DNA of 43,895 nt from an uncultured Lachnospiraceae bacterium (GCA_947566645.1 CANOKL010000036.1:1-43895); one strand, 5' to 3'. Positions 23,439 through 33,632 are shown, counted from the stretch's first letter. Translations and numbers: made by a program. The notes: generated from the sequence alone by a model not told the origin.

Positions 23439-25277
23439 TTGAATACAAGAAAGAACAGAGGACTGGGCAGCGGGATGCTGCTCTCGCTTATCATCGTTTT
23501 ATTTGCAATGCTATGGTTCACGAACCGCTTTGACCAGAGGGAAGATGAGATTACCTGGAAGAAGTTCGAGAGCATCATTGATTCAGAAAAAGTAAGAAAT
23601 ATTATCATCACCCAGAATAAAGCGGTTCCTACCGGACGTGTACAGCTTACGCTGAGAGGCGACGCGGGAGATGAAATTTGCTATCTGTACGTGTCAGACG
23701 TAAATGAAATCCAGGATTATCTGCAGGAGAAGAATATTTCATATGTGATGCCGGACATTCCGCAGGATAACTGGTTTGCAACCACGATTCTTCCGGTGCT
23801 TATTACAGTAGGCGCGCTCCTGGTTATTTTCTTCCTCATGAACCGTCAGGGCGGCGGGGGCAGCAATGCCAAGGCCATGAATTTTGGAAAGAGCCGTGCC
23901 CGCTTAAGCACGGACAGTGACAAGAAGATTACGTTCGGCCAGGTGGCAGGGCTTAAAGAGGAAAAGGAAGAGCTGGAGGAGATTGTAGACTTCTTAAAGG
24001 CTCCGAAGAAGTATATCCAGGTGGGAGCCAGAATTCCCAAGGGCGTGCTTCTTGTAGGACCTCCGGGTACTGGTAAGACGTTGCTTGCCAAGGCGGTTGC
24101 CGGGGAGGCGGGAGTGCCGTTTTTCACGATTTCAGGATCTGATTTTGTGGAAATGTTTGTCGGCGTTGGAGCTTCCCGTGTCCGTGATCTGTTCGAGGAC
24201 GCAAAGAGAAATGCACCGTGTATTATTTTTATAGATGAGATTGATGCCGTGGCCAGAAGAAGAGGAACCGGTATGGGCGGCGGACATGATGAGAGAGAAC
24301 AGACGCTGAACCAGCTTCTTGTAGAGATGGACGGATTCGGGGTAAACGAAGGAATTATTGTAATGGCGGCCACGAACCGTGTGGATATCCTTGATCCGGC
24401 GATCTTAAGACCAGGCCGTTTTGACCGCAAGGTTATGGTGGGAAGACCGGATGTCCAGGGGAGAGAAGAGATCCTTCGCGTCCATGCAAAGGGCAAGCCC
24501 TTAAGCGAGGAGATTGACCTTAAGCAGATCGCCCAGACAACGGCAGGCTTTACCGGGGCGGATCTTGAGAATCTTCTTAACGAAGCGGCGATTATCTCTG
24601 CAAAAGAGGGACGCATGTTCCTCCTCCAGGAGGATGTTAAGAAGGCTTTCGTTAAGGTGGGAATCGGTGCAGAGAAGAAAAGCCGTGTTATTTCCGATAA
24701 GGAAAAGAAGATTACTGCATTTCATGAGGCAGGGCATGCAATTCTGTTCCATGTCCTTCCGGATGTGGGGCCGGTGTACAGTGTGTCCATCATTCCGACC
24801 GGTGGAGCAGGCGGATATACAATGCCGCTGCCTGAGAGAGATGAGATGTTTAACACAAAAGGGAAGATGCTGCAGGATATTACGGTGGCACTTGGCGGAC
24901 GTGTGGCAGAGGAAGAGGTATTTGAAGATATTACAACAGGAGCTTCCCAGGATATCAAGCAGGCAACGGGACTGGCAAAGTCCATGGTAACGAAGTTCGG
25001 TATGTCTGAGACCGTGGGGCTGATTAATTATGACGATGACAGTGAGGAGGTGTTCATCGGACGGGATCTGACACATACACAGAGACGCTACGGGGAGAGC
25101 GTGGCGACCGTGATTGATAAGGAAGTGAAGCGCATTATTGATGAGTGCTATGCAAAGGCAAAGGAGATTATTCATCAGTATGACAATGTGCTTCACGCCT
25201 GCGCAGATCTTTTGTTAGAGAAGGAAAAGATATCCAGGGAGGAGTTTGAAGCTTTATTTAGCAGTGGAGAAAACTAA
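23439..25277 (+). CDS. ftsH: ATP-dependent membrane zinc metalloprotease FtsH
   Basis: A 612-aa membrane AAA protease. Transmembrane helices at about 12-28 and 113-134 flank the extracytoplasmic domain. Walker A GPPGTGKT at 207-214, Walker [11 protein letters not shown], second region of homology ([20 protein letters not shown]), and the zinc site HEAGH at 429-433. The start is a TTG with AAAGGGG about 10 nt upstream. It is the last gene of the tilS-hprT-ftsH cluster. Confidence 0.97.
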   Translation: MNTRKNRGLGSGMLLSLIIVLFAMLWFTNRFDQREDEITWKKFESIIDSEKVRNIIITQNKAVPTGRVQLTLRGDAGDEICYLYVSDVNEIQDYLQEKNISYVMPDIPQDNWFATTILPVLITVGALLVIFFLMNRQGGGGSNAKAMNFGKSRARLSTDSDKKITFGQVAGLKEEKEELEEIVDFLKAPKKYIQVGARIPKGVLLVGPPGTGKTLLAKAVAGEAGVPFFTISGSDFVEMFVGVGASRVRDLFEDAKRNAPCIIFIDEIDAVARRRGTGMGGGHDEREQTLNQLLVEMDGFGVNEGIIVMAATNRVDILDPAILRPGRFDRKVMVGRPDVQGREEILRVHAKGKPLSEEIDLKQIAQTTAGFTGADLENLLNEAAIISAKEGRMFLLQEDVKKAFVKVGIGAEKKSRVISDKEKKITAFHEAGHAILFHVLPDVGPVYSVSIIPTGGAGGYTMPLPERDEMFNTKGKMLQDITVALGGRVAEEEVFEDITTGASQDIKQATGLAKSMVTKFGMSETVGLINYDDDSEEVFIGRDLTHTQRRYGESVATVIDKEVKRIIDECYAKAKEIIHQYDNVLHACADLLLEKEKISREEFEALFSSGEN

Positions 25278-25325
25278 ATATTTGCAGACGGTGAGAAAAT
25301 GACTAAATAGAAGGGGTTGACAGTC

Positions 25326-27377
25326 ATGAGAAAAGAAGCATTATTCTGTGATGGAACAAATGCTTATCGTATGCCGCCGCAGCCTGAAAAAAACGAGGTG
25401 GTGACTTTAAGGTTCCGCACGGCAAAAGACGATGTCTTACGTGTCAGGATGATTACAGCATCGGGCAGCTATGATTTGGAAAAGGAGGAACCTGGGAACG
25501 AAAGGGAAAAGGGAAAGTTTGACTATTACACGATACGCTGGAGACTGGACGGAGAGCCGTTTCAGTATTCCTTTGAGATCTGGGACGGCCAGGAGGTGTG
25601 CTATTACAACAGGGATGGCATATCAGACCACATAGAAGGGTTTTATGATTTTGTGATTGTACCAGGATTCGCAACGCCGGACTGGGCGAAGGGCGCGGTT
25701 ATTTACCAGATTTATACGGACCGTTTTTATAACGGAGATCCTTCCAATGATGTTGAGACAAATGAATATTATTATATCGGAGGCTACAGCCAGAAGGTTG
25801 AGGACTGGGATAAATATCCCGCCAGTATGGGCGTGCGCGAATTTTACGGCGGGGATCTGAAGGGAGTTATGGATAAGCTTGACTACCTTCAGGATCTGGG
25901 GGTAGAGGTGCTTTATTTTAATCCGCTTTTTGTATCTCCTTCCAACCACAAATATGATATACAGGATTATGATTATATAGACCCGCATTACGGCGTGATT
26001 GTGGAGGACGGCGGCGAGGTGCTGCCGGACGGCGTCACGGATAATGCCCTGGCGGGGAAATATCAGAAGCGGACGGCGGATCTGCGCAATCTGGAAGCCA
26101 GCAATGAGCTGTTTATAAAGCTCGTGGAGGAGCTTCACAGAAGAGGTATGAAGATTATTCTGGACGGTGTGTTTAACCACTGTGGTTCTTTTAATAAGTG
26201 GATGGACAGGGAGCGTGTCTATGAGAACCAGGAGGATTATGCGCCGGGAGCATATATTTCTGCAGACAGCCCGTACCGGAGTTATTTTAAGTTTTATGAT
26301 GAAAATGAGGAAAACTGGCCCTATAACGCGAGCTATGACGGCTGGTGGGGGCACGATACACTTCCCAAGCTGAACTATGAGGGTTCGAAGGAGCTTGAGG
26401 ACTATATACTTAAGGTCGGCCGGAAATGGGTGTCTCCGCCCTTTAACGCAGACGGCTGGCGGCTGGATGTAGCAGCAGATCTGGGGATGACTAATGAATA
26501 TAACCATACCTTCTGGAAAAAATTCCGGAACGCGGTTAAGGAAGCAAACCCAGAAGCAGTCATTCTGGCAGAGCATTATGGGGATCCCTGGGAATGGCTT
26601 CAGGGAGATGAGTGGGATACAGTCATGAACTATGACGCATTCATGGAACCTGTGACCTGGTTCCTTACAGGAATGGAAAAGCACAGCGACGAAAGCCGTG
26701 ACGAGCTGCGGGGCAATGGGGATTACTTCGTGAATTCGATCACTCACCATATGGCCAATATGCTGACACCGTCCCTGCAGATGGCCATGAATGAGCTGTC
26801 GAACCACGACCATTCCCGGTTTCTGACACGGACGAACCACATGGTCGGAAGGGCGGACCGTCTGGGGCCGGAGGCAGCAGAAGCATATGTAAATGAAGCA
26901 GTGATGCGCGAAGCCGTTGTGATACAGATGACCTGGGTAGGCGCACCCACCATATATTACGGGGACGAGGCAGGAGTCTGCGGCTTTACGGATCCCGACA
27001 ACAGAAGGACATATCCCTGGGGCAGGGAAAACCAGGAACTTCTGGCATTCCACAAGGACATTATCCGTATCCATAAAGCCCATGATACGCTAAAAACCGG
27101 CTCCCTGAAGATGCTCGCCTGGCGGGAGAATATCATCGCGTACGGAAGATTTACGCGGGATGAACAGATCATTGTGATCATAAATAACGGTACTGACCTG
27201 GAATCAGTAACAGTTCCGGTGTGGGAGGCCGAGGTGCCCGCAGACTGCCGGATGCAAAGACTTCTCTACTCCTGGGCGGACGGGTATACGCTGGATTATG
27301 AGGAGTATCTCGTGCAGGACGGAAATCTGGTTGTAAACATGGGAGCATACTCAGCACTCGTATTGGGGACGGGGTAA
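25326..27377 (+). CDS. GH13 glycosidase, neopullulanase/cyclomaltodextrinase-like, with REP-encoded tail
   Basis: A 683-aa alpha-glucan hydrolase with no signal peptide, so it is cytoplasmic. An N-terminal beta domain (1-115) precedes the TIM barrel: region I DGVFNHCG, region II DGWRLDVAAD with the nucleophile Asp, region III VILAEHYG with the acid/base Glu, and region IV NHDHSRF. The start at 25326 has AAGGGG 9 nt upstream. Substrate is likely maltodextrin or pullulan fragments. The final four residues LGTG and the TAA come from a REP half-unit at 27364, so the original C-terminus is changed. Confidence 0.9.
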   Translation: MRKEALFCDGTNAYRMPPQPEKNEVVTLRFRTAKDDVLRVRMITASGSYDLEKEEPGNEREKGKFDYYTIRWRLDGEPFQYSFEIWDGQEVCYYNRDGISDHIEGFYDFVIVPGFATPDWAKGAVIYQIYTDRFYNGDPSNDVETNEYYYIGGYSQKVEDWDKYPASMGVREFYGGDLKGVMDKLDYLQDLGVEVLYFNPLFVSPSNHKYDIQDYDYIDPHYGVIVEDGGEVLPDGVTDNALAGKYQKRTADLRNLEASNELFIKLVEELHRRGMKIILDGVFNHCGSFNKWMDRERVYENQEDYAPGAYISADSPYRSYFKFYDENEENWPYNASYDGWWGHDTLPKLNYEGSKELEDYILKVGRKWVSPPFNADGWRLDVAADLGMTNEYNHTFWKKFRNAVKEANPEAVILAEHYGDPWEWLQGDEWDTVMNYDAFMEPVTWFLTGMEKHSDESRDELRGNGDYFVNSITHHMANMLTPSLQMAMNELSNHDHSRFLTRTNHMVGRADRLGPEAAEAYVNEAVMREAVVIQMTWVGAPTIYYGDEAGVCGFTDPDNRRTYPWGRENQELLAFHKDIIRIHKAHDTLKTGSLKMLAWRENIIAYGRFTRDEQIIVIINNGTDLESVTVPVWEAEVPADCRMQRLLYSWADGYTLDYEEYLVQDGNLVVNMGAYSALVLGTG

Positions 27378-27422
27378 AATTAAAAAGGGGACGGGGTATT
27401 TTTAAAATTACCCCGTCCCCAA
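27364..27422. repeat. REP unit 7 (half-unit plus full palindrome)
   Basis: A lone left arm (TTGGGGACGGGGTAAAATTA, 27364-27383) is followed at once by the palindrome 27387-27420. It separates the convergent GH13 and map genes and supplies the GH13 stop at 27375-27377. Confidence 0.9.
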
Positions 27423-27432
27423 CTTCATCCCT

Positions 27433-28242
27433 TTACTTCGATAAAACCTCAATTCCTGTGTTTGTTACGAGAACCATATATTCCACCTGGGCCGACAGCC
27501 CGTCGTCTTCTGTAAACACAGTCCAGTCATCATCCTCATCTACGAAGAAGTCAGGGCTGCCTTCATTCACCATAGGCTCTATGGTAAACATCATGCCAGG
27601 TACAAGAACCATCTCCGTTCCCCTGGGCGTTACGTAGCTTACGAAGGGCGGCTCGTGGAATTCCAGCCCGATGCCGTGTCCGCCGATATCCTCAACGACG
27701 GAGTAACCGTTCCGCCGGGCGTGAGTATTGATGGCATGGGCGATATCTCCCAGGTGTCCCCAGGGCTTTGCGGCGCGAAGTCCCAGCTCGACGCACTCCT
27801 GTGTCACCCGTACAAGCTTTGCGGCCCGGGGCGACACCTCCCCGATCATGAACATGCGGGACGCGTCAGAATAATATCCATTCAGTATTGTGGATACATC
27901 CACATTCAAGATATCACCCTCCTCCAGAATCTCGTATTCGCTGGGAATACCGTGGCAGATGACGTTATTCAGGGAAGTGCAGACACTTTTCGGGAAGCCT
28001 TCAAAACCAAGGGGCGCCGGGATTCCTCCGTGCTCTGTCGTAAAATCATATACGAGCCGGTCGATTTCCTCTGTGCTCATACCGGCATGAATGTGCGCCG
28101 CAACATGATCCAGAACAGCTGTGTTGAGAGCAGCGCTTTTTTTGATGGCAGCAATCTGCTTCGGGGTCTTAAGGAGGGAACGCTCTGGGACGATGTGCCC
28201 TCTGGCGGCCAGAGACCATAACTTAATATCTAATCTATCCAA
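27433..28242 (-). CDS. map: methionine aminopeptidase, type I
   Basis: It removes the initiator Met. 269 aa with all metal ligands visible: D in NVDVSTILNGYYSDAS (both Asp), H in GGHGIGLEFHEPP, E in FTIEPMVNEG and the final E in SAQVEYMVLV. No SEC-C zinc tail is present. It is divergent from pfk across a REP palindrome. A second copy in a ribosomal-protein operon would be usual in Clostridia, so this could be the extra paralogue. Confidence 0.93.
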   Translation of the reverse strand: MDRLDIKLWSLAARGHIVPERSLLKTPKQIAAIKKSAALNTAVLDHVAAHIHAGMSTEEIDRLVYDFTTEHGGIPAPLGFEGFPKSVCTSLNNVICHGIPSEYEILEEGDILNVDVSTILNGYYSDASRMFMIGEVSPRAAKLVRVTQECVELGLRAAKPWGHLGDIAHAINTHARRNGYSVVEDIGGHGIGLEFHEPPFVSYVTPRGTEMVLVPGMMFTIEPMVNEGSPDFFVDEDDDWTVFTEDDGLSAQVEYMVLVTNTGIEVLSK

Positions 28243-28294
28243 GGGAAAACCTTCTTTCTATAAATTGTAATTTGTGGGCAGACTGGCTGCCCCT

Positions 28295-28322
28295 AATATA
28301 GTAGTATATCACAACTGGGCAA
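28295..28322 (-). promoter_or_regulatory. candidate map promoter overlapping a REP palindrome
   Basis: On the minus strand, TTGCCC (28317-28322), 16-bp spacer, TATATT (28295-28300). The TTG is formed by the outer bases of the palindrome at 28320. Confidence 0.5.
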
Positions 28323-28365
28323 GTTGGGGACGGGGTAATTTTAAAATTACCCCGTCCCCAACTTG
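28320..28365. repeat. REP palindrome 8, between divergent promoters
   Basis: A perfect 46-bp palindrome, the longest in the window (arms CAAGTTGGGGACGGGG plus the A/T centre). It lies upstream of both map and pfk, so it is not a terminator for either. Confidence 0.95.
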
Positions 28366-28391
28366 TTTCATGAGGAGAAATAAGGTATACT
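28363..28391 (+). promoter_or_regulatory. candidate pfk promoter overlapping a REP palindrome
   Basis: TTGTTT (28363-28368), 17-bp spacer, TATACT (28386-28391). The TTG is the last three bases of the palindrome's right arm. Confidence 0.55.
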
Positions 28392-28438
28392 AATATATAT
28401 GCTAATAAAATTCTACTGAATGCTAGGAGGAAGGAATT

Positions 28439-29521
28439 ATGTTAAGAATCGGCATATTAACCAGCGGAGGAGACTGCCAGGCGCTGAATGCTGCTATGCG
28501 TGGAGTTGTGAAAGGAATTTATTCGAAATGTAAGGAAAATGAAGTGGAGATCTACGGATTTCAGGAGGGATATAAAGGGCTGATCTATTCGAATTTCAAG
28601 ATGCTTACTTCCAGGGATTTCTCCGGAATTCTGACAGTAGGAGGTACGATTCTGGGGACGTCCAGGCAGCCGTTTAAGCTGATGCGGGTTCCGGATGAGA
28701 ATGGTCTCGATAAGGTTGAGGCGATGAAGCACACATATCACAAGCTGAACCTGAATTGTCTGGTAATCCTTGGGGGAAATGGAACTCATAAGACGGCGAA
28801 TCTGCTCCGCGAGGAGGGGCTGAATGTAATCACGCTTCCGAAGACGATTGATAATGATCTCTGGGGAACGGACATGACATTTGGCTTCCAGAGTGCGGTT
28901 GACATTGCGACGGATACGATTGATAAGATTCATACAACGGCGACATCCCACAACCGTGTATTTATCGTGGAGATCATGGGACATAAGGTTGGATGGGTTG
29001 CGCTTCATGCAGCGATTGCAGGCGGCGCGGATATTGTACTGCTTCCGGAGATTCCATATGACATTGATGTAATTGTTGACGCGATTAATAAGAGGAAGAA
29101 AGCAGGTAAGAGATTTACTATTATTGCGGTGGCCGAAGGCGCCATTTCCAAGAAGGATGCGAAGCTTTCGAAGAAGGAGCTTAAAGAGAAGCAGGAGAAG
29201 AAGAAATATCCGTCTGTAGCCTATGAGATGGCTGAAAAGGTGCAGAAGAGGACCGACCAGGAGGTTCGTATTGCCATTCCTGGACATACTCAGAGGGGCG
29301 GCTCTCCGTGTCCATATGACAGGGTGCTTTCTACCAGGCTGGGTGCGGCTGCGGCTGAGGCGATTTTAGACGGTGATTTTGGAAATATGGTTGGCATTAG
29401 GAATGACAAGGTAATCCGTGTTCCTCTTGCGGAGGTTGCAGGGAAGCTGAAATATGTGGATCCTGCGTCTGATATTATTAAGGAAGCGAAGCTTTCTGGT
29501 ATCAGCTTTGGCGATAAATAG
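28439..29521 (+). CDS. pfkA: 6-phosphofructokinase (group III-like)
   Basis: A 360-aa glycolytic kinase: ILTSGGDCQALNAAMRG, GGTILGTSR, PKTIDNDLWGTDMTFGF and the effector/substrate run GHTQRGGSPCPYDR. The phosphate-donor loop reads GGNGTHKTA: Gly at the position that is Asp in PPi enzymes, so ATP is the likely donor, but Asn replaces the usual Asp before it. PKTIDND carries Lys as in group III and PPi enzymes. A lysine-rich insertion (KLSKKELKEKQEKKK) sits near 245-265. AGGAGGAAGG precedes the ATG. Confidence 0.92.
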   Translation: MLRIGILTSGGDCQALNAAMRGVVKGIYSKCKENEVEIYGFQEGYKGLIYSNFKMLTSRDFSGILTVGGTILGTSRQPFKLMRVPDENGLDKVEAMKHTYHKLNLNCLVILGGNGTHKTANLLREEGLNVITLPKTIDNDLWGTDMTFGFQSAVDIATDTIDKIHTTATSHNRVFIVEIMGHKVGWVALHAAIAGGADIVLLPEIPYDIDVIVDAINKRKKAGKRFTIIAVAEGAISKKDAKLSKKELKEKQEKKKYPSVAYEMAEKVQKRTDQEVRIAIPGHTQRGGSPCPYDRVLSTRLGAAAAEAILDGDFGNMVGIRNDKVIRVPLAEVAGKLKYVDPASDIIKEAKLSGISFGDK

Positions 29522-29560
29522 TGAGACTAATAAAAGGATGAAAAGCAGAGGTGTGGGCAG

Positions 29561-31147
29561 ATGTCGTATATGGCATTATACCGGAAGTTCCGGCCAGATG
29601 AATTTGAGGACGTAAAAGGGCAGGATGCCATTGTGGCAACGCTTAAGAACCAGATTAAGTCAGACCGTGTCGGACATGCATATTTGTTCTGCGGGACCCG
29701 GGGGACGGGGAAGACGACTGTGGCAAAGATATTTGCGAAGGCGGTTAATTGCGAGCATCCAGAAGAGGGGAGTCCCTGCGGGAAATGTGAGACGTGCAGG
29801 ACGATTGCCGCAGGGAACTCCATGAATGTGATTGAGATTGACGCGGCGTCCAATAATGGTGTGGACAATATCCGGGAGATTCGTGAGGAGGTTTCCTACC
29901 GGCCTACGGAGGGAAGGTACAAGGTATATATTATAGACGAGGTGCATATGCTTTCAATCGGGGCCTTTAATGCGCTGCTGAAGACGTTGGAGGAACCGCC
30001 GGAATATGTGATTTTTATCCTTGCCACGACAGAGGCCCACAAGATTCCGGTTACGATTCTGAGCCGCTGCCAGAGATATGATTTTAAGCGCATTTCCATA
30101 GAGACGATTTCTGCGCGGCTGATGGAGCTGATTGAGAAGGAAAAATGGGAGGTAGAGGAGAAGGCGGTCCGCTATATCGCGAGGGTGGCGGACGGCTCCA
30201 TGCGTGATGCACTGAGCCTGCTCGACCAGTGCGCGGCATTTTATATCGGAGAAGCGCTTACGTATGACCATGTGCTGGAGGTGCTTGGTGCGGTTGACAC
30301 GGAGGTATTCAGCCGGCTCTTAAGGGAGCTTCTGGAGTTTGATGCGCGTGCAGTGGTTGAGACGGTGGATGAGCTTGTATCAGAGGGGCGGGAGTTGTCC
30401 CAGCTTGCGTCAGATTTTACCTGGTATCTGAGGAATCTCTTGTTGGTAAAATGCTCGGATAACATGGAGGACGTGCTGGATGTCTCCACGGAAAATCTTG
30501 CGAGACTTAAGGAGGAGGCGCTTCTTATAGAAAATGATACCTTGATGCGCTACATCCGCATTTTCTCAGATCTTACAAATCAGCTTAAGTATGCGGCGCA
30601 GAAGAGGGTCCTTCTTGAAATTGCTCTGATTAAATTATGCAGGCCAGAGATGGAAACCGCCGTGCAGGATACGCTCCTTGAGCGTCTCCGTGCGGTGGAG
30701 AAGAAACTGGAAGAGGGGCTCACTTGTGCGGGAGGAGCCGGGGAGAGAATCGTGTACCGGGACAGGGCGGCGGAAGAGGAGCCTGCAAAGAAGCCGGAGC
30801 TTCCACAGGCTCTGAATGAGGAAGTGAAGGCTGTGGCGGCGGATTTCCGCGCCATAGCGAACGATGCCTCCCCCATGCTCAGGACATATCTTAAGAAGGC
30901 ACGCTTAAGCGCCGGGGAGGGCAGCAGATTGATGATTGTGCTGCCAGACGAGGTGAGCGCAGGAGTTGTTGGAAGCGATGCCCATAAAGAAGAGATCAAG
31001 GAACTCATTGCCGGAAAAACGGGCAGAGAAGTAGAGATTGATGTCCGCCATGTAGAGGAAGGACGTCGGTTCGAGGACAGTTTTGTAGATATTGAAGCAT
31101 ATATCAAAGAAGTGGTTCATATGGATCTCACTGTGGAGGATGATTAG
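29561..31147 (+). CDS. dnaX: DNA polymerase III subunit gamma/tau
   Basis: The 528-aa clamp-loader ATPase shows Walker A GTRGTGKTT, a four-Cys zinc module (C in NCEHPEEGSPCGKCETC), Walker B YIIDEVHML, and the arginine-finger SRCQRYDF. The tail is short compared with E. coli tau. It begins a dnaX-ybaB-recR set conserved across bacteria. The initiator ATG follows GAGGTG. Confidence 0.96.
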   Translation: MSYMALYRKFRPDEFEDVKGQDAIVATLKNQIKSDRVGHAYLFCGTRGTGKTTVAKIFAKAVNCEHPEEGSPCGKCETCRTIAAGNSMNVIEIDAASNNGVDNIREIREEVSYRPTEGRYKVYIIDEVHMLSIGAFNALLKTLEEPPEYVIFILATTEAHKIPVTILSRCQRYDFKRISIETISARLMELIEKEKWEVEEKAVRYIARVADGSMRDALSLLDQCAAFYIGEALTYDHVLEVLGAVDTEVFSRLLRELLEFDARAVVETVDELVSEGRELSQLASDFTWYLRNLLLVKCSDNMEDVLDVSTENLARLKEEALLIENDTLMRYIRIFSDLTNQLKYAAQKRVLLEIALIKLCRPEMETAVQDTLLERLRAVEKKLEEGLTCAGGAGERIVYRDRAAEEEPAKKPELPQALNEEVKAVAADFRAIANDASPMLRTYLKKARLSAGEGSRLMIVLPDEVSAGVVGSDAHKEEIKELIAGKTGREVEIDVRHVEEGRRFEDSFVDIEAYIKEVVHMDLTVEDD

Positions 31148-31273
31148 GAGCTGTCATGACAGAGTCTTAGCGCGTGACTGGGCAGAATCAGCTGCAAAGA
31201 GGCGAAAAGCATGGCAGATGCATTTCCAGGGTGTGAACCGTGTCGATGCGATAGCGACAGAAAGGAGAAGAAA

Positions 31274-31627
31274 ATGGCGAAAAGAGGCGGATTTCCCGGC
31301 GGCGGTATGCCGGGGAACATGGCAAATCTTATGAAGCAGGCGCAGAAGATGCAGCGCCAGATGGAAGAACAGGCAAAAGAGATGGAGACAAAGGAGTTTA
31401 CCGCAACAGCGGGCGGGGGCGCCGTGGAAGTAACCGTGACCGGAGCAAAGAAGGTGCTTAAGATCAAACTCGACGAGGAAGTCGTAGATCCAGATGACGT
31501 TGAGATGCTGGAGGATCTGATAGTAGCAGCAGTGAACGAGGCATTTGAAAAGGTAGATGAGGCATCCTCCTCATCCATGTCTAAGCTGACCGGCGGTATG
31601 GGCGGCAGTATTCCGGGACTGTTTTAG
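31274..31627 (+). CDS. YbaB/EbfC nucleoid-associated protein
   Basis: The 117-aa protein begins [20 protein letters not shown] and has the conserved [11 protein letters not shown] helix, [19 protein letters not shown] strands and the Gly-rich tail [23 protein letters not shown] sets the start at 31274. It binds DNA as a dimer and is typically co-transcribed with dnaX and recR, as here. Confidence 0.95.
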   Translation: MAKRGGFPGGGMPGNMANLMKQAQKMQRQMEEQAKEMETKEFTATAGGGAVEVTVTGAKKVLKIKLDEEVVDPDDVEMLEDLIVAAVNEAFEKVDEASSSSMSKLTGGMGGSIPGLF

Positions 31628-31643
31628 ATAAGGAGCAGTTCAG

Positions 31644-32240
31644 ATGGACTACTATAGCAACCAGATCAGAAAGCTAATAGATGAATTATCCCGTCTCCCG
31701 GGAATTGGAACGAAGTCAGCGGCAAGGCTGGCTTTTCACTTGATCCATATGCCGGTCCCGGACGTAAAAAGACTGGCCGGGACAATGGTAGAAGCCCGGG
31801 AAAATGTAAGATACTGCAAAGAATGCTGCACACTCACTGACCAGGATCTCTGCCCGATCTGCGCAAATGCGGACAGAGACCACAAGACAATCATGGTTGT
31901 AGAAAATACACGGGACCTGGCAGCATACGAAAAAACCGGAAAATACGAAGGAGTGTACCATGTCCTCCATGGAGCCATATCCCCCATGCTCGGAATCGGG
32001 CCGGGAGACATAAAGCTAAAAGAACTGATCGCCCGGCTTGAAAAAGAGGTGGATGAAGTAATCGTGGCAACCAATTCAAGCCTGGAGGGAGAAACCACAG
32101 CCATGTATATCAGCAAGCTGATCAAACCAACAGGTATCAAAGTAAGCAGAATCGCCAGCGGCGTGCCAGTGGGGGGAGACCTGGAATATATAGACGAGGT
32201 GACACTCCTTCGGGCACTCGACGGGCGCACGGAATTGTAG
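31644..32240 (+). CDS. recR: recombination mediator RecR
   Basis: 198 aa: helix-hairpin-helix at the N-terminus (LSRLPGIGTKSAARLAFHL), Cys4 zinc finger CKECCTLTDQDLCPIC, and a Toprim domain (VVENTRDLAAYEKTG, HVLHGAISPM). It works with RecO/RecF at gaps. Its TAG overlaps the first two bases of the next REP palindrome. Confidence 0.96.
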   Translation: MDYYSNQIRKLIDELSRLPGIGTKSAARLAFHLIHMPVPDVKRLAGTMVEARENVRYCKECCTLTDQDLCPICANADRDHKTIMVVENTRDLAAYEKTGKYEGVYHVLHGAISPMLGIGPGDIKLKELIARLEKEVDEVIVATNSSLEGETTAMYISKLIKPTGIKVSRIASGVPVGGDLEYIDEVTLLRALDGRTEL

Positions 32241-32340
32241 TTGGGGACGGGGTAATTTTAAAAATACCCCGTCCCCAACTCAAAAAGGGACAGGTCATTT
32301 TCAATCTGGGACGGGGCATTTTTAAAAATGCCCCGTCCCC
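32239..32340. repeat. REP composite 9 (palindrome-linker-palindrome)
   Basis: Palindrome 32239-32280 (one mismatch near the centre), the same 27-28-nt linker as at 19903, and a perfect palindrome at 32308-32339. The recR stop starts it and the SD of the LacI-type gene follows 7 nt after it. Confidence 0.95.
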
Positions 32341-32358
32341 CAAACCAGGAGGTGCCTC

Positions 32359-33459
32359 ATGAGCAGAAATAAAGTTACATCCACTGACATTGCCAAAGCC
32401 GCCGGGGTATCCCAGGCTACGGTGTCGATGATACTGAACAAGAAGTACAATGCATCTTTTTCCAAAGAGACGATTGACCGTGTGGAGGCGGCGGTTAAGG
32501 AGCTGGGCTATGTGCCACAGAAGCGGAAGGCATCAAAGAGCGGCAGGCAGGAGAAGCTTCTGGTTGTTTTTTGCCCGAATCTTACGAACCCATATTATGT
32601 TATGCTCCTCCAGGGCATTGAGTCCCGGGCGAAGGAGCAGGGGTATGCGCTGTTTATCTGCAACACGCAGAGGGATCTTAAGATGGAGGAGCGCTATCTT
32701 AAGATGATGTGGCAGATCCGGCCGCTTGGGGTGATCTATATGTGCAACCCGAGCCACTGTTTCCTGGGGCTTGTAGAGGAGTTGTCCAGGAATATTCCGG
32801 TGGTGGTGATTAATAATCAGAATGAGAAGCTGGATGTGGATGTGGTGGAGCTTGATAATTCCAAGCTTGGCCGTCTGATGGCCAGGCATCTTCTTGAACT
32901 GGGACACCGCAGGGTGGCGTATATTGCACCGCCGCTTACTACGAGGCAGAAGCAGCGTTCCAAGCGGGTGGAAGGATTTCTGAAAGAATATGAGGCTGCC
33001 GGTATTAGGGAAAATGTGATTATCAAGGCTGCAAAGGAAGAGATTGATAAGGATATTGCCCATATTGATTCGGAGTATATGATCGGATATGAACTGACCA
33101 GGGAGCTCCTTGGGGAGACGAAGGATGTTACGGCAATTGTAGGGCTCAATGACATGATCGCATTCGGGATTATGGATGCCCTCCACGAGGCGAAGCTTAA
33201 GGTCCCTGGGGATGTGTCCGTGATGGGGTGTGACAATACACTGTTTACCCGGCTTCATAAGGTGGGGCTTACGACCATTGAACATTTTGTCATTTTTAAG
33301 GGCAGGGACGCGTGTGATATTATTATGAAGAAAATTGCGACGAACGCGTCAAAATATTCGGAAATAGAGCCTGTCAGCATTTATCATGTGGAGTATGAGC
33401 CCAAGCTTATCGTGCGTGGGACCACCTCTTATGCAAGGCATAAAAAAATTAAAAATTAA
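32359..33459 (+). CDS. LacI-family transcriptional regulator
   Basis: A 366-aa repressor: N-terminal helix-turn-helix TSTDIAKAAGVSQATVSMIL, hinge start YVPQKRK, and a periplasmic-binding-like domain (LVVFCPNLTNPYYVMLLQGI, GLNDMIAFGIMDALHEA, VSVMGCDNTLFT). AGGAGGTG at 32347-32354 precedes the ATG and lies just after a REP. The gene stands before the pentose-phosphate genes tal-tkt, which it might control. The ligand is unknown. Confidence 0.92.
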   Translation: MSRNKVTSTDIAKAAGVSQATVSMILNKKYNASFSKETIDRVEAAVKELGYVPQKRKASKSGRQEKLLVVFCPNLTNPYYVMLLQGIESRAKEQGYALFICNTQRDLKMEERYLKMMWQIRPLGVIYMCNPSHCFLGLVEELSRNIPVVVINNQNEKLDVDVVELDNSKLGRLMARHLLELGHRRVAYIAPPLTTRQKQRSKRVEGFLKEYEAAGIRENVIIKAAKEEIDKDIAHIDSEYMIGYELTRELLGETKDVTAIVGLNDMIAFGIMDALHEAKLKVPGDVSVMGCDNTLFTRLHKVGLTTIEHFVIFKGRDACDIIMKKIATNASKYSEIEPVSIYHVEYEPKLIVRGTTSYARHKKIKN

Positions 33460-33632
33460 TATATTTTCATGTGTTATTAATAATATTTTTGTTATGCTGC
33501 ACCATTTCAGGGGTGCATGACAGAAGAGATGCGAATTACGAAAAAATGGGTATTTAGAGGGCTTTTGAGATGATATGCCATGAACCGGGGGCAGTATGAA
33601 ATGCGTCTGCGTTTCCTGTGATTTACTGATAA

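Noticed and set aside
25623..27083. 486-codon open frame on the minus strand opposite the GH13 gene
   Set aside because: It is antisense to a gene with clear catalytic motifs, lacks any recognisable domain and SD, and has low-complexity composition typical of a shadow frame.
28457..29287. 276-codon minus-strand frame opposite pfk
   Set aside because: Shadow of a conserved gene with no motif of its own.
29522..29560. Small SRP RNA upstream of dnaX, as in Bacillus
   Set aside because: The gap between pfk and dnaX is only 39 nt and has no SRP RNA consensus.
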